Source: Trueperella abortisuis (GTDB taxonomy: Bacteria > Actinomycetota > Actinomycetes > Actinomycetales > Actinomycetaceae). From it: a stretch of DNA of 64,000 nt. Shown here piece after piece: positions 26,732 to 35,700 of the stretch. Position 1 is the first letter of the stretch, and each line of letters begins with the position of its first letter. A program made the position numbers and the translations under genes. The DNA is taken from assembly GCF_030811095.1 (NCBI RefSeq), contig NZ_JAUSQL010000001.1:434001-498000 (forward strand), read 5' to 3'. The notes beneath the pieces were generated by a model. It had not been told where the DNA came from. It worked only from the letters and a program-made list of their open reading frames with translations, and did no database searches.

Positions 26732-28611
26732 TGGCGCACATTCTTGGCATGGAGGAGGTCGGGATCTCGCTCGGGTCCCGGCCGATCCTCGGCGGCCTCA
26801 ACCTTTCCCTCGAGGACGGCTCCAAGATCGGGGTTGTCGGCCCGAACGGCGGCGGCAAGACCACCGCGCTGCGGCTGTTGACCCGGACCCTCGAGCCGGA
26901 TACTGGCCGGGTGACCGTCCGGGGCGGCACACGCTTCGCGGTACTCTCACAGCGCGATGCCCTCGACCCGGGCCTCAGCGTCCGCGACGCCATCCACGGC
27001 GCCGCCGCCACCTTCGAATGGGCCTCGGACGCGCACGTGCGCGAACTTCACGCCGGCCTCATCCCCGACGTCGACCTCGGCAGGCCCGTGGGCGAGCTCT
27101 CCGGCGGGCAACGCCGACGGGTGGCGCTCGCGGCGACCCTGGTGGAGGAGGCCGACGTCGTCGTTCTTGACGAGCCCACCAACCACCTCGACATCGAGGG
27201 GGTGACCTACCTGGCCGGATACCTTAACGAACGTTTCGCGCGCGGGGAGGGGGCGCTCGTCGTCGTCACCCATGATCGTTGGTTCCTCGACGCCGTGTGC
27301 ACGCGGCTGTGGGAGGTAGTGCCGGGAAACGACGGCGCCGGTGGGCGTGCGCCGGTGCCCGGACACGTGGAAACCTACGAGGGCGGGTATGGGGCCTACA
27401 TCCTCCAGCGGGCCGAGCGGCACCGGCTGGCGGCGCAGGCGGCGGATAAGCGGGCGAACCTGCTGCGCAAGGAGTTGGCCTGGCTACGCCGGGGCGCCCC
27501 CGCGCGGACGTCGAAGCCGAAGTTCCGCATCGAGGCGGCAAACGAGCTCATCGCCAATGAGCCGCCGCCGCGAGACACGCTGGAGCTCACCAAGATGGCC
27601 ACCACCCGGCTGGGTAAGAAGGTGGTTGACCTCGAGGACGTCACCTTCGCCTGGCCCGGAGGCTCCCCCGTGCTGCGCGACGTCACGCTCCGCCTCGCCC
27701 CCGGGGAGCGCGTGGGCATCCTCGGACGCAACGGCGCCGGCAAGTCCTCCTTACTGGGGCTGATCGCCGGGGCGCTTGAGCCGAGCGAGGGCGTCGTCAA
27801 GCGCGGCAAGACGGTGGAGCTCGCGGTCCTCAGTCAGGACACGAAGGAGCTTGACGAGGTGGCTCACCGGCGGGTGGTCGAATCCGTGGCGGACATCGCC
27901 ACGCACGTGGTGGTGGGCGGCAAGGAGGTCTCCGCCTCCCAGCTGGTGGAGAGGCTTGGCTTCACGCGCGAGCGCGCCTGGACGCCGGTTGCGGACCTGT
28001 CGGGAGGCGAACGACGTCGGCTGCAGTTCCTCCGCCTTCTCATGCGGGAACCCAACGTGCTCCTGCTCGACGAGCCCACCAACGACCTGGATACCGACAC
28101 CCTCGCCTCGATCGAGGACCTCCTCGACACGTGGCCGGGCACCCTCGTTGTCGTCTCGCACGATCGCTACCTGCTCGAACGCATCACCGACCACCAGATC
28201 GCCGTGATGGGTGGGACGGTGCGCGACCTTCCCGGCGGGGTGGACCAGTACCTTCAGCTCGCGCAGGCAGCCAAGGAGGCGCCCACAGAGGCGGGCGCGA
28301 CGCCCGGCGGGACCGGCGCAGCTGGCTCGGCGTCGTCGACCGGCGAGCAGCAGGCGACGGTGAAGAACGCGGCCAAGGAGCGCCAGGCGCGTAAGGACAT
28401 GGAGCGTGCCGAGCGGAAGATGGGGCGGGTGCGTGAGCGGATTGAGAAGCTCGGCGTCAAGCAGGGCGAGGTGGCCGCGAGCGTGAGCCAGACCGGCGAC
28501 TACGAGGGGCTCGCCGCCATCGGCAGGGAGATCGCGGAGCTGAAGGATGAGCTGGAGGCCCTGGAGCTTGAGTGGCTCGAGGCGGGGGAGAGGGCCGAAT
28601 ACTACGGTTAG
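26731..28611 (+). CDS. ABC-F family ATPase
   Basis: 626 residues from the ATG overlapping the ispE stop; the open frame extends far upstream but only as a shadow of ispE. Two ABC cassettes without membrane segments: Walker A GPNGGGKTT and GRNGAGKSS, signatures LSGGQRRR and LSGGERRR, Walker B VVVLDEPTNHLD and VLLLDEPTNDLD. They are joined by the linker typical of ABC-F proteins, and a C-terminal Ala/Glu/Arg-rich coiled coil (about 540-615) follows. ABC-F proteins act on the ribosome, either as translation factors or as antibiotic-protection factors. The position after ispE is the conserved actinobacterial one, so a housekeeping role is more likely than resistance. Confidence 0.92.
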   Translation: MAHILGMEEVGISLGSRPILGGLNLSLEDGSKIGVVGPNGGGKTTALRLLTRTLEPDTGRVTVRGGTRFAVLSQRDALDPGLSVRDAIHGAAATFEWASDAHVRELHAGLIPDVDLGRPVGELSGGQRRRVALAATLVEEADVVVLDEPTNHLDIEGVTYLAGYLNERFARGEGALVVVTHDRWFLDAVCTRLWEVVPGNDGAGGRAPVPGHVETYEGGYGAYILQRAERHRLAAQAADKRANLLRKELAWLRRGAPARTSKPKFRIEAANELIANEPPPRDTLELTKMATTRLGKKVVDLEDVTFAWPGGSPVLRDVTLRLAPGERVGILGRNGAGKSSLLGLIAGALEPSEGVVKRGKTVELAVLSQDTKELDEVAHRRVVESVADIATHVVVGGKEVSASQLVERLGFTRERAWTPVADLSGGERRRLQFLRLLMREPNVLLLDEPTNDLDTDTLASIEDLLDTWPGTLVVVSHDRYLLERITDHQIAVMGGTVRDLPGGVDQYLQLAQAAKEAPTEAGATPGGTGAAGSASSTGEQQATVKNAAKERQARKDMERAERKMGRVRERIEKLGVKQGEVAASVSQTGDYEGLAAIGREIAELKDELEALELEWLEAGERAEYYG

Positions 28612-28612
28612 G

Positions 28613-28636
28613 CTTCACGTTTATCTCGATGTGAAG
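28613..28636. promoter_or_regulatory. Candidate MarR operator
   Basis: Inverted repeat CTTCAC-N12-GTGAAG just upstream of the MarR gene (start 28649), within its probable promoter. Suggests autoregulation. Confidence 0.4.
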
Positions 28637-28648
28637 TAAACTTTTCGC

Positions 28649-29176
28649 ATGGACAAACACGATGAGGTGGACCGCGTCGTCGAGGCCTGGCGCACCCAGC
28701 GCCCCGACTTTGACGTGGAACCCCTGGAGATCTTCTCCCGATTCCTGCGGGTCAACCGGCACTTTACGAAACTCCGTAAGGCGGTCTACGCCCGCCACGG
28801 GCTCGAGACCTGGGAGTTCGAGATGCTCGCGGCCCTGCGCCGCGATCCGGCGCATATTCTCACCGCCGGACAGCTCATGAAGGATACCTTCGTCTCCTCC
28901 GGAACGATCACCAACCGCATCGACCGCATGCAAGATCGCGGGTTGGTCAAGCGCAAGTCAGCCCCCGATGACGGGCGCGTGGTTCGGGTGGCCGCCACGA
29001 AGAAGGGGCTGACGGCCGTTGACGAGGCGATGGGGGACCTGCTCGAGGTTGAGCGCGAGATCCTCGCCCAGTTCACGGGCGAACAGAATGAGAAGGCCGC
29101 CGATTACCTGCGCGACGTCCTGCTCGCCCTCGTCGACCTCAACAGCGCGCCCGCGAAGGCGGGCGCGGGCAAGTAG
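28649..29176 (+). CDS. MarR-family transcriptional regulator
   Basis: 175 residues with a winged helix-turn-helix. LTAGQLMKDTFVSSGTITNR is the recognition helix region, DRGLVKRKSAPDDGRVVRVAAT the wing with the typical DxR motif, and the ends form a helical dimer interface. Such regulators respond to small aromatic or lipophilic ligands. The inverted repeat in front of it suggests it controls itself; no obvious target gene is in the same direction, but the convergent efflux-type ABC genes downstream are possible clients. Assignment as MarR is firm, ligand unknown. Confidence 0.92.
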   Translation: MDKHDEVDRVVEAWRTQRPDFDVEPLEIFSRFLRVNRHFTKLRKAVYARHGLETWEFEMLAALRRDPAHILTAGQLMKDTFVSSGTITNRIDRMQDRGLVKRKSAPDDGRVVRVAATKKGLTAVDEAMGDLLEVEREILAQFTGEQNEKAADYLRDVLLALVDLNSAPAKAGAGK

Positions 29177-29197
29177 CGATGTGCGACGGGCCTGTGC

Positions 29198-29229
29198 CGG
29201 CCGGCGCCCGCAAAGGCGTGCGCCGGCCG
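29198..29229. terminator. Bidirectional hairpin between convergent genes
   Basis: Ten-base arms CGGCCGGCGC / GCGCCGGCCG around a 12-base loop, placed between the stops of the MarR gene (+) and the permease gene (-). It can serve both strands. Confidence 0.6.
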
Positions 29230-29236
29230 TGCGGGC

Positions 29237-30445
29237 CTACCGGCCGCGGATGCCCTGGATCAGCGAGAGCCGCTTGCCGGTGTGCAGGATCGAGTTGGAG
29301 TAGATCTTGCCTGCAAGCATTGCCACGAGCGGGATCGCCACCACCCCGATGACGGCGGCGATCGCCATCTCGGCTACCGGGACCGTGCCGTAGGCCTGGC
29401 GCACCGGGATCACGAACGGGCTAAAGCCCGGCACGAAGGAGAGAACCTTCGTCCACACCGAATCGGGTGCCGCCGGCACGAGGAACAGCGCGAGGTAGAA
29501 CGGCACGAGCATGAAAAGCGATAGCGGCATCGTGACCGCGCCGAGGTCCTCCTGGCGGGAGGCCAGTGAGGCGAAGGCGCCCATGAGCATCGCATAGAAG
29601 AAGAAGCCCAGCAGGAGCCACACCAGCATCCAGCCTAGGAAGCTGCCAATATTGATCGAGAAGTCGATGCCGGCCACCTGAAGCGCGATGTAGATCGACG
29701 CGCCGAGGACGGCGAACTGGACCAGCAGGAAGGCGCCGATGCCGAGGACCTTGCCCAGCAGTAGTGTGCGGGGGCGGATCGTGGTCAGCAGGATCTCCAC
29801 CACGCGCGAGGACTTCTCTTGGACCACGCCGTTGGCGATGGTGGTCATGCCCATCATGATCATCATGAACAGGATCATGATTCCGATCAGGGAAGTGAAG
29901 TAGCCAACCGGGTCGGTCTCGATGAGGCCGCCCGAGCCGAAGGAGACGAACTGCGGGGTGACGGACACCGAGGCGGCGAGCTGGCCGTAGTCGGCGTCAC
30001 TGAGAGCGACGCCCTTGGACTCGAGGAGGTAGGCGGTCGCCGCGAGGTTGGCGGCGTTCGCGGCCACGGGGTTCACGCCCCCGGCGGGCGAGCCGTCTAC
30101 CACCAGGGTGGGCTTGCCCGGTTCGCCGGCGAGCACGGCCGCGTAGCCCTCACCCGATTCGTCGTTGGCCTCAAGGTAGGACTCGGCGCTGGCGGTGTCG
30201 ATCAGCTCGGTGTTGAGGAAGCCGGCGCCCGCCTTGTCCAGGTAGGGCAGGTAGTCGCCCATCTGCTCCTCGACGGCGATGGTCACGGCGTCGGAAGCGC
30301 TGGGACCCTCGTCGGCAGTGCTATTGAAGTAGCGGGCCGCGAAGCCGGCGACGAGGATGAGCACCGCCATGATGGCAATGGAGATGACCATGGCTTTCGA
30401 GCGCGCCATCGTGGTGAATTCGCGCTTCATGACGTGAACGAGCAT
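29237..30445 (-). CDS. ABC-2 type transporter permease (NatB-like)
   Basis: 402 residues. One membrane helix at the N-terminus (VISIAIMAVLILVAGFAARYF), a large extracytoplasmic domain of about 150 residues, then five further helices, the plan of the NatB/YhaP class of ABC exporters. It pairs with the ATPase encoded immediately upstream; the genes overlap by one base (30445). NatB-type pumps export sodium or drugs, but the substrate here cannot be inferred. It belongs to the operon tetR - small ORF - ATPase - permease. Confidence 0.87.
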   Translation of the reverse strand: MLVHVMKREFTTMARSKAMVISIAIMAVLILVAGFAARYFNSTADEGPSASDAVTIAVEEQMGDYLPYLDKAGAGFLNTELIDTASAESYLEANDESGEGYAAVLAGEPGKPTLVVDGSPAGGVNPVAANAANLAATAYLLESKGVALSDADYGQLAASVSVTPQFVSFGSGGLIETDPVGYFTSLIGIMILFMMIMMGMTTIANGVVQEKSSRVVEILLTTIRPRTLLLGKVLGIGAFLLVQFAVLGASIYIALQVAGIDFSINIGSFLGWMLVWLLLGFFFYAMLMGAFASLASRQEDLGAVTMPLSLFMLVPFYLALFLVPAAPDSVWTKVLSFVPGFSPFVIPVRQAYGTVPVAEMAIAAVIGVVAIPLVAMLAGKIYSNSILHTGKRLSLIQGIRGR

Positions 30446-31404
30446 TACTTTTTGCCTCCAAACAGGCCCAGGAAGCCCTTCTTCGGTGCGGTCTCTTCAG
30501 GCAGCGGCTCGGGGACCTGGACGATGTTGCCGAACAGGTCGGTGAGCGTCGGGCGCACGTGCGTAAAGCCGTGGACAGGGCCGGCGGCCATCGCCTCGCG
30601 CAGCACCTGCTGGTCGGTGACGGCGGCCGAGAGCCGCACACGCACGTGGTTGCGCTCGACCTCCGGGGTCAATCCCAGCGTGCGCACGGCGTTGGCCGTG
30701 GCGGCGGCGTCGGGAACCTCCAGATCGAGGAGCGTGTCGGAGCTGGTCGAACGTAGCTCCTCGATGCTGCCTTCGGCGGCGATCTTGCCCAGCGAGGCGA
30801 TGCCCACGCGGTCGCACAGTCGCTCCACGAGGTCGAGCTGGTGAGAGGAGAAGACGACCGTAGCCCCGGCCTGCGCCTTCTCGCGAAGCACGGCACTCAT
30901 GTCTGCCACCGCGAGCGGGTCGAGGCCGGAGAAGGGTTCGTCAAGAACAAGCACCTCAGGGTCGTGGACGAGGGCCGCCGCGAGCTGAACGCGCTGCTGG
31001 TTGCCCAGCGACAGGGTCTGAACCTCGTCCCCGCGGCGCATGTGAACGCCGAGGCGTTCCGTCCAGTACTCCATCGCGGAACGCGCCGCGGATTCGGATA
31101 GGCCGTGCAGGCGCGCGAAGTAGATGAGCTGCTCGCCCACCTTCATCTTCGGGTACAGGCCGCGCTCCTCGGGCATGTAGCCGAAGCGCAGGCGGTCCTC
31201 AAAGGTGAGCGGCTGACCGTCGCGCAGGACCTCGCCGGAGTCGGTGGATAGGACACCGAGGACGATGCGCATCGTGGTTGTCTTGCCAGCGCCGTTGGAG
31301 CCGACGAAGCCGTAGAGCTCGCCGGGATGGACGGTGAAGTCCATCCCGTCAAGCGCCTGGGTCTTCCCGAAGCGCTTGTATAGTCGGTGGATGCTGAGAC
31401 TCAT
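30445..31404 (-). CDS. ABC transporter ATP-binding protein (NatA-like)
   Basis: 319 residues. Walker A GSNGAGKTT, signature LSLGNQQRVQLAAA (a LSLGNQ variant common in this class), Walker B VLVLDEPFSGLDP and the switch histidine in VVFSSHQLD are complete. A C-terminal regulatory domain of about 100 residues (DUF4162 type) follows. It energises the permease encoded next to it. Start ATG 31404 is preceded by GAAGGAGGATC. Probably controlled by the TetR protein encoded upstream. Confidence 0.92.
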   Translation of the reverse strand: MSLSIHRLYKRFGKTQALDGMDFTVHPGELYGFVGSNGAGKTTTMRIVLGVLSTDSGEVLRDGQPLTFEDRLRFGYMPEERGLYPKMKVGEQLIYFARLHGLSESAARSAMEYWTERLGVHMRRGDEVQTLSLGNQQRVQLAAALVHDPEVLVLDEPFSGLDPLAVADMSAVLREKAQAGATVVFSSHQLDLVERLCDRVGIASLGKIAAEGSIEELRSTSSDTLLDLEVPDAAATANAVRTLGLTPEVERNHVRVRLSAAVTDQQVLREAMAAGPVHGFTHVRPTLTDLFGNIVQVPEPLPEETAPKKGFLGLFGGKK

Positions 31405-31438
31405 GATCCTCCTTCGTGGGTGGGTTGGTGTGAAACTG

Positions 31439-31576
31439 TTACTGTTCGCGTGGCGGTGGAAGGGGTGGGCTGAGGCTCTCGCTCGTGGCGAGGAGGAGGG
31501 CCAACTGTTCCTTGTAGTTGGCGTAGGCTTTGCGCCCCGCGCGGGTGGCGCGGGACCGGGGGCGTGGGTGCCTCAC
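31439..31576 (-). CDS. Possible 45-residue ORF translationally coupled to tetR
   Basis: A GTG at 31576 overlaps the tetR stop as GTGA and opens 45 codons to TAA. The product is basic at first, then has GRKAYANYKEQLALLLATSE, a plausible amphipathic helix, and a Pro-rich end. It fills the gap between tetR and the ATPase gene. No family recognised and no independent RBS; the four-base overlap is the only strong sign that it is translated. Confidence 0.35.
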   Translation of the reverse strand: MRHPRPRSRATRAGRKAYANYKEQLALLLATSESLSPPLPPPREQ

Positions 31577-32223
31577 TCGCGGCCCAGCAGCTCAAGGCTC
31601 GGTTCGTGCTCGAGCCCGCGCAGCCCATTCCACATGAGATTGACCAGGTGGGCGGCGAGCACCTCCTTCTCCGGCGACTTCTCCTGAGCCCAGATCTGAC
31701 CCATCGTGCCCACCGCGCCCGCCAGCATCTGTGCGTACAGCGGCGCCGTATCCACGTCGAAGTTGAGGTGCTCGAAGTAGGCCGCCAGTAACTCCGTCAG
31801 ATAATCGCCCATGTCGGACATGGTCGTGGAAAACTGCGCTCCCGCGATCGCCTGCGGCGACTGGTGCACCATCAGCCCGAAGCCGTCCGGATTGACCTCG
31901 ATGTAGTCCAGTAACGCCAGGATTGAGCCTTCGAGCGCCTCGCGCGGAGCCAGCGCCGGGCGCACCTTCTGCTGGAGCAATTCGTGCAGCGCCGTCGTCT
32001 CCCGGTCCACGATCACCTGATACAGGCCCTCCTTACCGCCGAAGTGCTCATAAATGACCGGCTTTGACACGCCGGCCGCGGTGGCGATCTCCTCCACTGA
32101 AACGGCGTCGAAGCCGTGAGCGGCGAAAAGACGGCGGCCGATGCCGATCAGCTGCTCGCGCCGCTGGATGCGTGACATCCGCGAGCGCTTGGGGCGGGAA
32201 TCTTCTGAGGAGTCTGTCTTCAT
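31573..32223 (-). CDS. TetR-family transcriptional regulator
   Basis: 216 residues from ATG 32223 (MKTDSSED); the frame extends upstream into the tRNA leader without a better start. The DNA-binding domain is clear: GIGRRLFAAHGFDAVSVEEI, then AGVSKPVIYEHFGGKEGLY as the helix-turn-helix. The C-terminal ligand domain (about 85-216) is helical. Position at the head of the ATPase-permease operon suggests it represses that exporter and is induced by the exported compound. That is inference from context. Confidence 0.92.
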   Translation of the reverse strand: MKTDSSEDSRPKRSRMSRIQRREQLIGIGRRLFAAHGFDAVSVEEIATAAGVSKPVIYEHFGGKEGLYQVIVDRETTALHELLQQKVRPALAPREALEGSILALLDYIEVNPDGFGLMVHQSPQAIAGAQFSTTMSDMGDYLTELLAAYFEHLNFDVDTAPLYAQMLAGAVGTMGQIWAQEKSPEKEVLAAHLVNLMWNGLRGLEHEPSLELLGRE

Positions 32224-32315
32224 GTCCCCATTATCGCAAATGGCGCCGACATTGCGGACCTGATCCCACTTTGATTGGAAATTGCCGCACCAATGCTGGC
32301 ACAATGGTGGAGAAT

Positions 32316-32386
32316 TCCGCCATGGTGTAAAGGCAGCACACGGGTCTTTGGAACCCTTTGTCTAGGTTCGAATCCTAGTGGCGGAG
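32316..32386 (+). tRNA. tRNA-Gln (anticodon TTG)
   Basis: The acceptor arms TCCGCCA (32316-32322) and TGGCGGA (32379-32385) pair fully, with G as discriminator. The anticodon loop CTTTGGA gives TTG, which reads CAA. The T arm contains GGTTCGAATCC. The CCA end is not encoded. It lies just upstream of glmU. Confidence 0.93.
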
Positions 32387-32406
32387 CGCTGAGACCAGGA
32401 GGAATC

Positions 32407-33432
32407 ATGGCCGAACTCACCGCAGCGATCGTCCTTGCCGCCGGCAAGGGTACCCGCATCAAGTCCTCGATCCCCAAGGTGCTGTTGCCGATGAACGGCC
32501 GTTCCCTGGTGGGCCACGCCAACGACGCCGTCGTTGGGGCTGGCGCCAAGCACGTCGTCTACGTGGTGCGCCACGAACGCGACAAGGTCGCCGCCCACAT
32601 CTCCCAGATCAACCCGGACGCCACGATCGTGGACCAGGACGACATCAAGGGCACCGGCCGCGCCGCCTGGTGCGGACTGCAGGGTCTGCCCGCGGGCTTG
32701 ACGGGCTCCGTGCTCATCATGGCGGGCGACTCGCCCATGTTCACCGCGGACACGCTCGCCGAGCTCGCCCGGATCCATGCCGCCGGCTCCAACGCCGTCA
32801 CGGTGTTGTCCACCGTCGTCGAGGACGCCTCCGGCTACGGCCGCATCATCCGCGACGCGGCCGGGGCCGTGGTGGGAATCGTCGAGCACAAGGACGCCAC
32901 CCCCGAGCAGCTGAAGATCCGCGAAATCGGCACGTCTACCTACGTCTTCGACATCGCATTCCTGCGCGAGTCCCTCGACACCCTTGACACGAACAACTCC
33001 CAGGGAGAGATGTACTTGACCGACGTCGTCGCCCGAGCCCACGCCCTCGGCGCCGGCGTCGGTTCTTTCGTGTTGGAGGATAGCGTCCAGGCCGAGGGCG
33101 TCAATGACCTCGTCCAGCTTGCCACCCTCCGCGCCGAGAAGAATCGCCGCATCCTGGCGGCGTGGATGCGCACCGGCGTCCACATCGTCGACCCGGCCAC
33201 CACTCACGTCGACGTCGACGTCACGCTCGAACCCGACTCGGTGATCCAGCCCGGCACCATCCTGCGTGGCAGGACGCACGTGGCGGCCTTCGCCGTCGTC
33301 GGCCCGAATACCGAACTCGACTCCGTAGCCGTGGGGGAGCGTGCACGTGTCCCGCACGCCGTCCTTAGCGGCGGCGAGGTCGCCCCCGGCGAGGCGGTCT
33401 CGCCATTCAGCACGCGCATCACCAATAGGTAA
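32407..33432 (+). CDS. glmU: UDP-N-acetylglucosamine pyrophosphorylase, GlmU-like, lacking most of the acetyltransferase domain
   Basis: 341 residues from ATG 32407 (AGGAGGAAT upstream); the longer frame runs through the tRNA and is not coding. The N-terminal Rossmann-type domain is complete: LAAGKGTRIKSSIPKVLLP, MAGDSPMF, GYGRIIRD, VEHKDAT and the NNSQGEMYLTD metal-site region. It makes UDP-GlcNAc from GlcNAc-1-phosphate and UTP. The left-handed beta-helix starts (PDSVIQPGTILRGRTHV) but ends after only a few coils, about 120-140 residues short of typical bacterial GlmU (near 450-480). The acetyltransferase active-site segments are missing, with no frameshift evident in the following 88 bp, so another enzyme would have to acetylate glucosamine-1-phosphate. 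Confidence 0.88.
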   Translation: MAELTAAIVLAAGKGTRIKSSIPKVLLPMNGRSLVGHANDAVVGAGAKHVVYVVRHERDKVAAHISQINPDATIVDQDDIKGTGRAAWCGLQGLPAGLTGSVLIMAGDSPMFTADTLAELARIHAAGSNAVTVLSTVVEDASGYGRIIRDAAGAVVGIVEHKDATPEQLKIREIGTSTYVFDIAFLRESLDTLDTNNSQGEMYLTDVVARAHALGAGVGSFVLEDSVQAEGVNDLVQLATLRAEKNRRILAAWMRTGVHIVDPATTHVDVDVTLEPDSVIQPGTILRGRTHVAAFAVVGPNTELDSVAVGERARVPHAVLSGGEVAPGEAVSPFSTRITNR

Positions 33433-33520
33433 GAAGGGCCCGCCGCACCCCACGTGTGCGGGGTAGGCTGGGCACTAGCACTCAGGCACCGCGGACGCGG
33501 CCGAAGAAAAGGGAAGTGGA

Positions 33521-34504
33521 ATGACGGGTATTCACACCAGCGGCGCGAAGCATCTGGTTCTGGCGAGCGGACGCGCTCACCCCGAGCTTGCGAAGGCGGT
33601 GGCAGAGGAACTCGGCATCGAACTCCTGCCCGTCACGGCCTACGACTTTGCCAACTCCGAAATCTATGTTCGATTCGACGAGTCGCTGCGCGGCTCCGAC
33701 GTCTTCATCCTCCAGTCCATCACCGTCCCGGTTAACAAGTGGATCATGGAGACCCTCATCATGGTCGACGCCGCCAAGCGCGCCTCGGCCAAGCGCATCA
33801 CCGTCGTCGTGCCGTCCTACCCCTACGCCCGCCAGGACAAGAAGCACAAGGGCCGCGAGCCGATCTCGGCCCGCCTCATGGCCGACCTGTTCAAGACGGC
33901 CGGCGCGGACCGGATCATGTCAGTGGACCTGCACGCCGCCCAGAGCCAGGGCTTCTTCGACGGGCCGGTCGACCACCTGTGGGCCATGCCCACGCTGGTC
34001 AACTACGTGCGCACCCGCATCGAGCCGCACAAGTCCGTGATCGTCTCACCCGATGCCGGCCGCATCAAGGTGGCCGAGCAGTGGGGTGAGCGCCTCGGCG
34101 GCGTCCCGCTCGCCTTCGTCCACAAGACCCGCGACATCACCCGACCCAACCAGGCCACCGCCAACCGCGTGGTGGGCGACGTCGTGGACCGCACCGCCGT
34201 CATCGTCGACGACCTCATCGACACCGCCGGCACTATCACGGGAGCCGTGCGCGTGGTCCTCGAAGCCGGTGCGAAGGACGTCATCATCGCCGCCACCCAC
34301 GGCGTGCTGTCCGACCCGGCGGCGAAGCGCCTCGCGGAATGTGGCGTGCGCGAGGTGATCCTCACTGACACGCTACCGATCCCCGTGGAGAAGCGTTTCC
34401 CGCAGCTGACCGTCCTGCCGATTGCGACAGTTCTGGCCCGCGCCATCCAGGAGGTCTTCAACGACGGCTCGGTGACTAGCCTGTTCGACGGGGCGCACGC
34501 CTAG
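33521..34504 (+). CDS. prs: Ribose-phosphate pyrophosphokinase (PRPP synthase)
   Basis: 327 residues. Family segments: FANSEIYVRFDESLRGSDVF, PYARQDKKHKGREPISARL (ATP loop), SVDLHAAQSQGFFDGPVDHL, and the PRPP-binding VIVDDLIDTAGTI. It converts ribose-5-phosphate and ATP to PRPP for nucleotide, His, Trp and NAD synthesis. It follows glmU, as in many Gram-positive genomes. Complete. Confidence 0.97.
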   Translation: MTGIHTSGAKHLVLASGRAHPELAKAVAEELGIELLPVTAYDFANSEIYVRFDESLRGSDVFILQSITVPVNKWIMETLIMVDAAKRASAKRITVVVPSYPYARQDKKHKGREPISARLMADLFKTAGADRIMSVDLHAAQSQGFFDGPVDHLWAMPTLVNYVRTRIEPHKSVIVSPDAGRIKVAEQWGERLGGVPLAFVHKTRDITRPNQATANRVVGDVVDRTAVIVDDLIDTAGTITGAVRVVLEAGAKDVIIAATHGVLSDPAAKRLAECGVREVILTDTLPIPVEKRFPQLTVLPIATVLARAIQEVFNDGSVTSLFDGAHA

Positions 34505-34558
34505 CGTGGACGTGCGCACGGGCGTGGGCTTGGCGCTCTGCGTTGGCTCGCGCCCCGC

Positions 34559-35461
34559 TCAACCAGCTACGTCGAGGAACCCTCCGCTAAGTCGAAGCTC
34601 ATCCACGAAGCGTTGCCTTAACGGATTAGAATCATCGCGTCGCCAGATCACTGCCACCTGCGTCATGATCTCCTGCCTAACACGCACGTACTTGACGTTT
34701 GGTATGCCAACGTGCCGGGTGGACAACGGCATTACCGTCACGCCCATACCAGCTCCTACAAGTCCGATTGCTGTCAGAGTCTCCGTCACTTCTATCCTTC
34801 TCCGTGGCTCGTAGCCTGCCCGCCGATACATTGACTGGGTCTGCTCAGCCACAACGGATCCTGAATGTGCGGGAAACACGATGTGTGTATCATTGGCAAG
34901 CTCACTGAGGTCAACGATCTTTTGGTTCCCACACCTGTGCCACGCGGGCAACACGGCAACGAGCGGGTCGTCGTACAAGGGACGCCAGTCAACGTGTGCA
35001 GACCTCACCGGAGTTCGCCCAATTCCGATATCCGTGCGGCGCAACTCGAGAAGCTCCTCAATTTTCTGGGTAAATCCTTGGCTACCGATTTCAATTGTCA
35101 TATCTGGGATACGTTCAGAAAGCCGCCGCAAAATGCTGGGTAGAACCGTCGTCCCCACGGAGCCGATGAACGAGAGGTGGATTCGCCCGGAACTACCCGT
35201 CGCCTGGGCCTGAAGCCGTCTCGAGGCTGACGAGAATTGATCAAGAAGTACAACCGCTTCGCGGTGCAAAGCGCGCCCTAACTCCGTCAGTTCCAGATTC
35301 CGAGTATTGCGAATAGCGAGCCGCCCACCTAGCTCCTTTTCCAGTGCCGCCAAGCGTTGTGAGACTGCGGCCGGCGAAACGTAGAGCCTCTCGGCGGTGC
35401 GCCCCACGTGCAGTTCTTCTGCAAGCACCACAAAGGTTTCAAGCGCGACAAGGTCCCTCAT
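34559..35461 (-). CDS. LysR-family regulator of the divergent catabolic operon
   Basis: 300 residues. The N-terminal winged helix domain (LETFVVLAEELHVGRTAERL YVSPAAVSQRLAALEKELGG region) and a C-terminal effector-binding domain (RIHLSFIGSVGTTVLPSIL onward) are intact. It is divergent from the AtoE-like transporter gene, the usual arrangement for a LysR activator of a catabolic operon, and an inverted repeat at 35492-35516 lies 30 bp before its start. The effector is probably a pathway intermediate such as a muconate-like acid, by analogy with CatR/PcaQ; this is inference. Confidence 0.92.
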   Translation of the reverse strand: MRDLVALETFVVLAEELHVGRTAERLYVSPAAVSQRLAALEKELGGRLAIRNTRNLELTELGRALHREAVVLLDQFSSASRRLQAQATGSSGRIHLSFIGSVGTTVLPSILRRLSERIPDMTIEIGSQGFTQKIEELLELRRTDIGIGRTPVRSAHVDWRPLYDDPLVAVLPAWHRCGNQKIVDLSELANDTHIVFPAHSGSVVAEQTQSMYRRAGYEPRRRIEVTETLTAIGLVGAGMGVTVMPLSTRHVGIPNVKYVRVRQEIMTQVAVIWRRDDSNPLRQRFVDELRLSGGFLDVAG

Positions 35462-35491
35462 GGTTCACCCACCTCTCAGCATTCAGCAAAC

Positions 35492-35516
35492 CTAACCAAT
35501 CGATCGAATTGTTTAG
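35492..35516. promoter_or_regulatory. Candidate LysR operator
   Basis: CTAACCAAT-N7-ATTGTTTAG: nine-base arms with one mismatch, in the divergent promoter region. This fits the dyad with a T-N11-A core bound by LysR proteins. Confidence 0.5.
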
Positions 35517-35700
35517 CTGAACTTAATGATTATTAACTCTACACAACAAGCCAGTGACAATGATCCCGTTTCGACACAGAATTTCATCCGATGGACCACA
35601 AGGCTATTGGGATTGCCCTATTCCTTCTGGCAAATCTTGTCCTTTGTAGCGACCTTCAAAGCTGAACGAGTTGCTACACAGTTAAACGAAAGGAGTCAGA

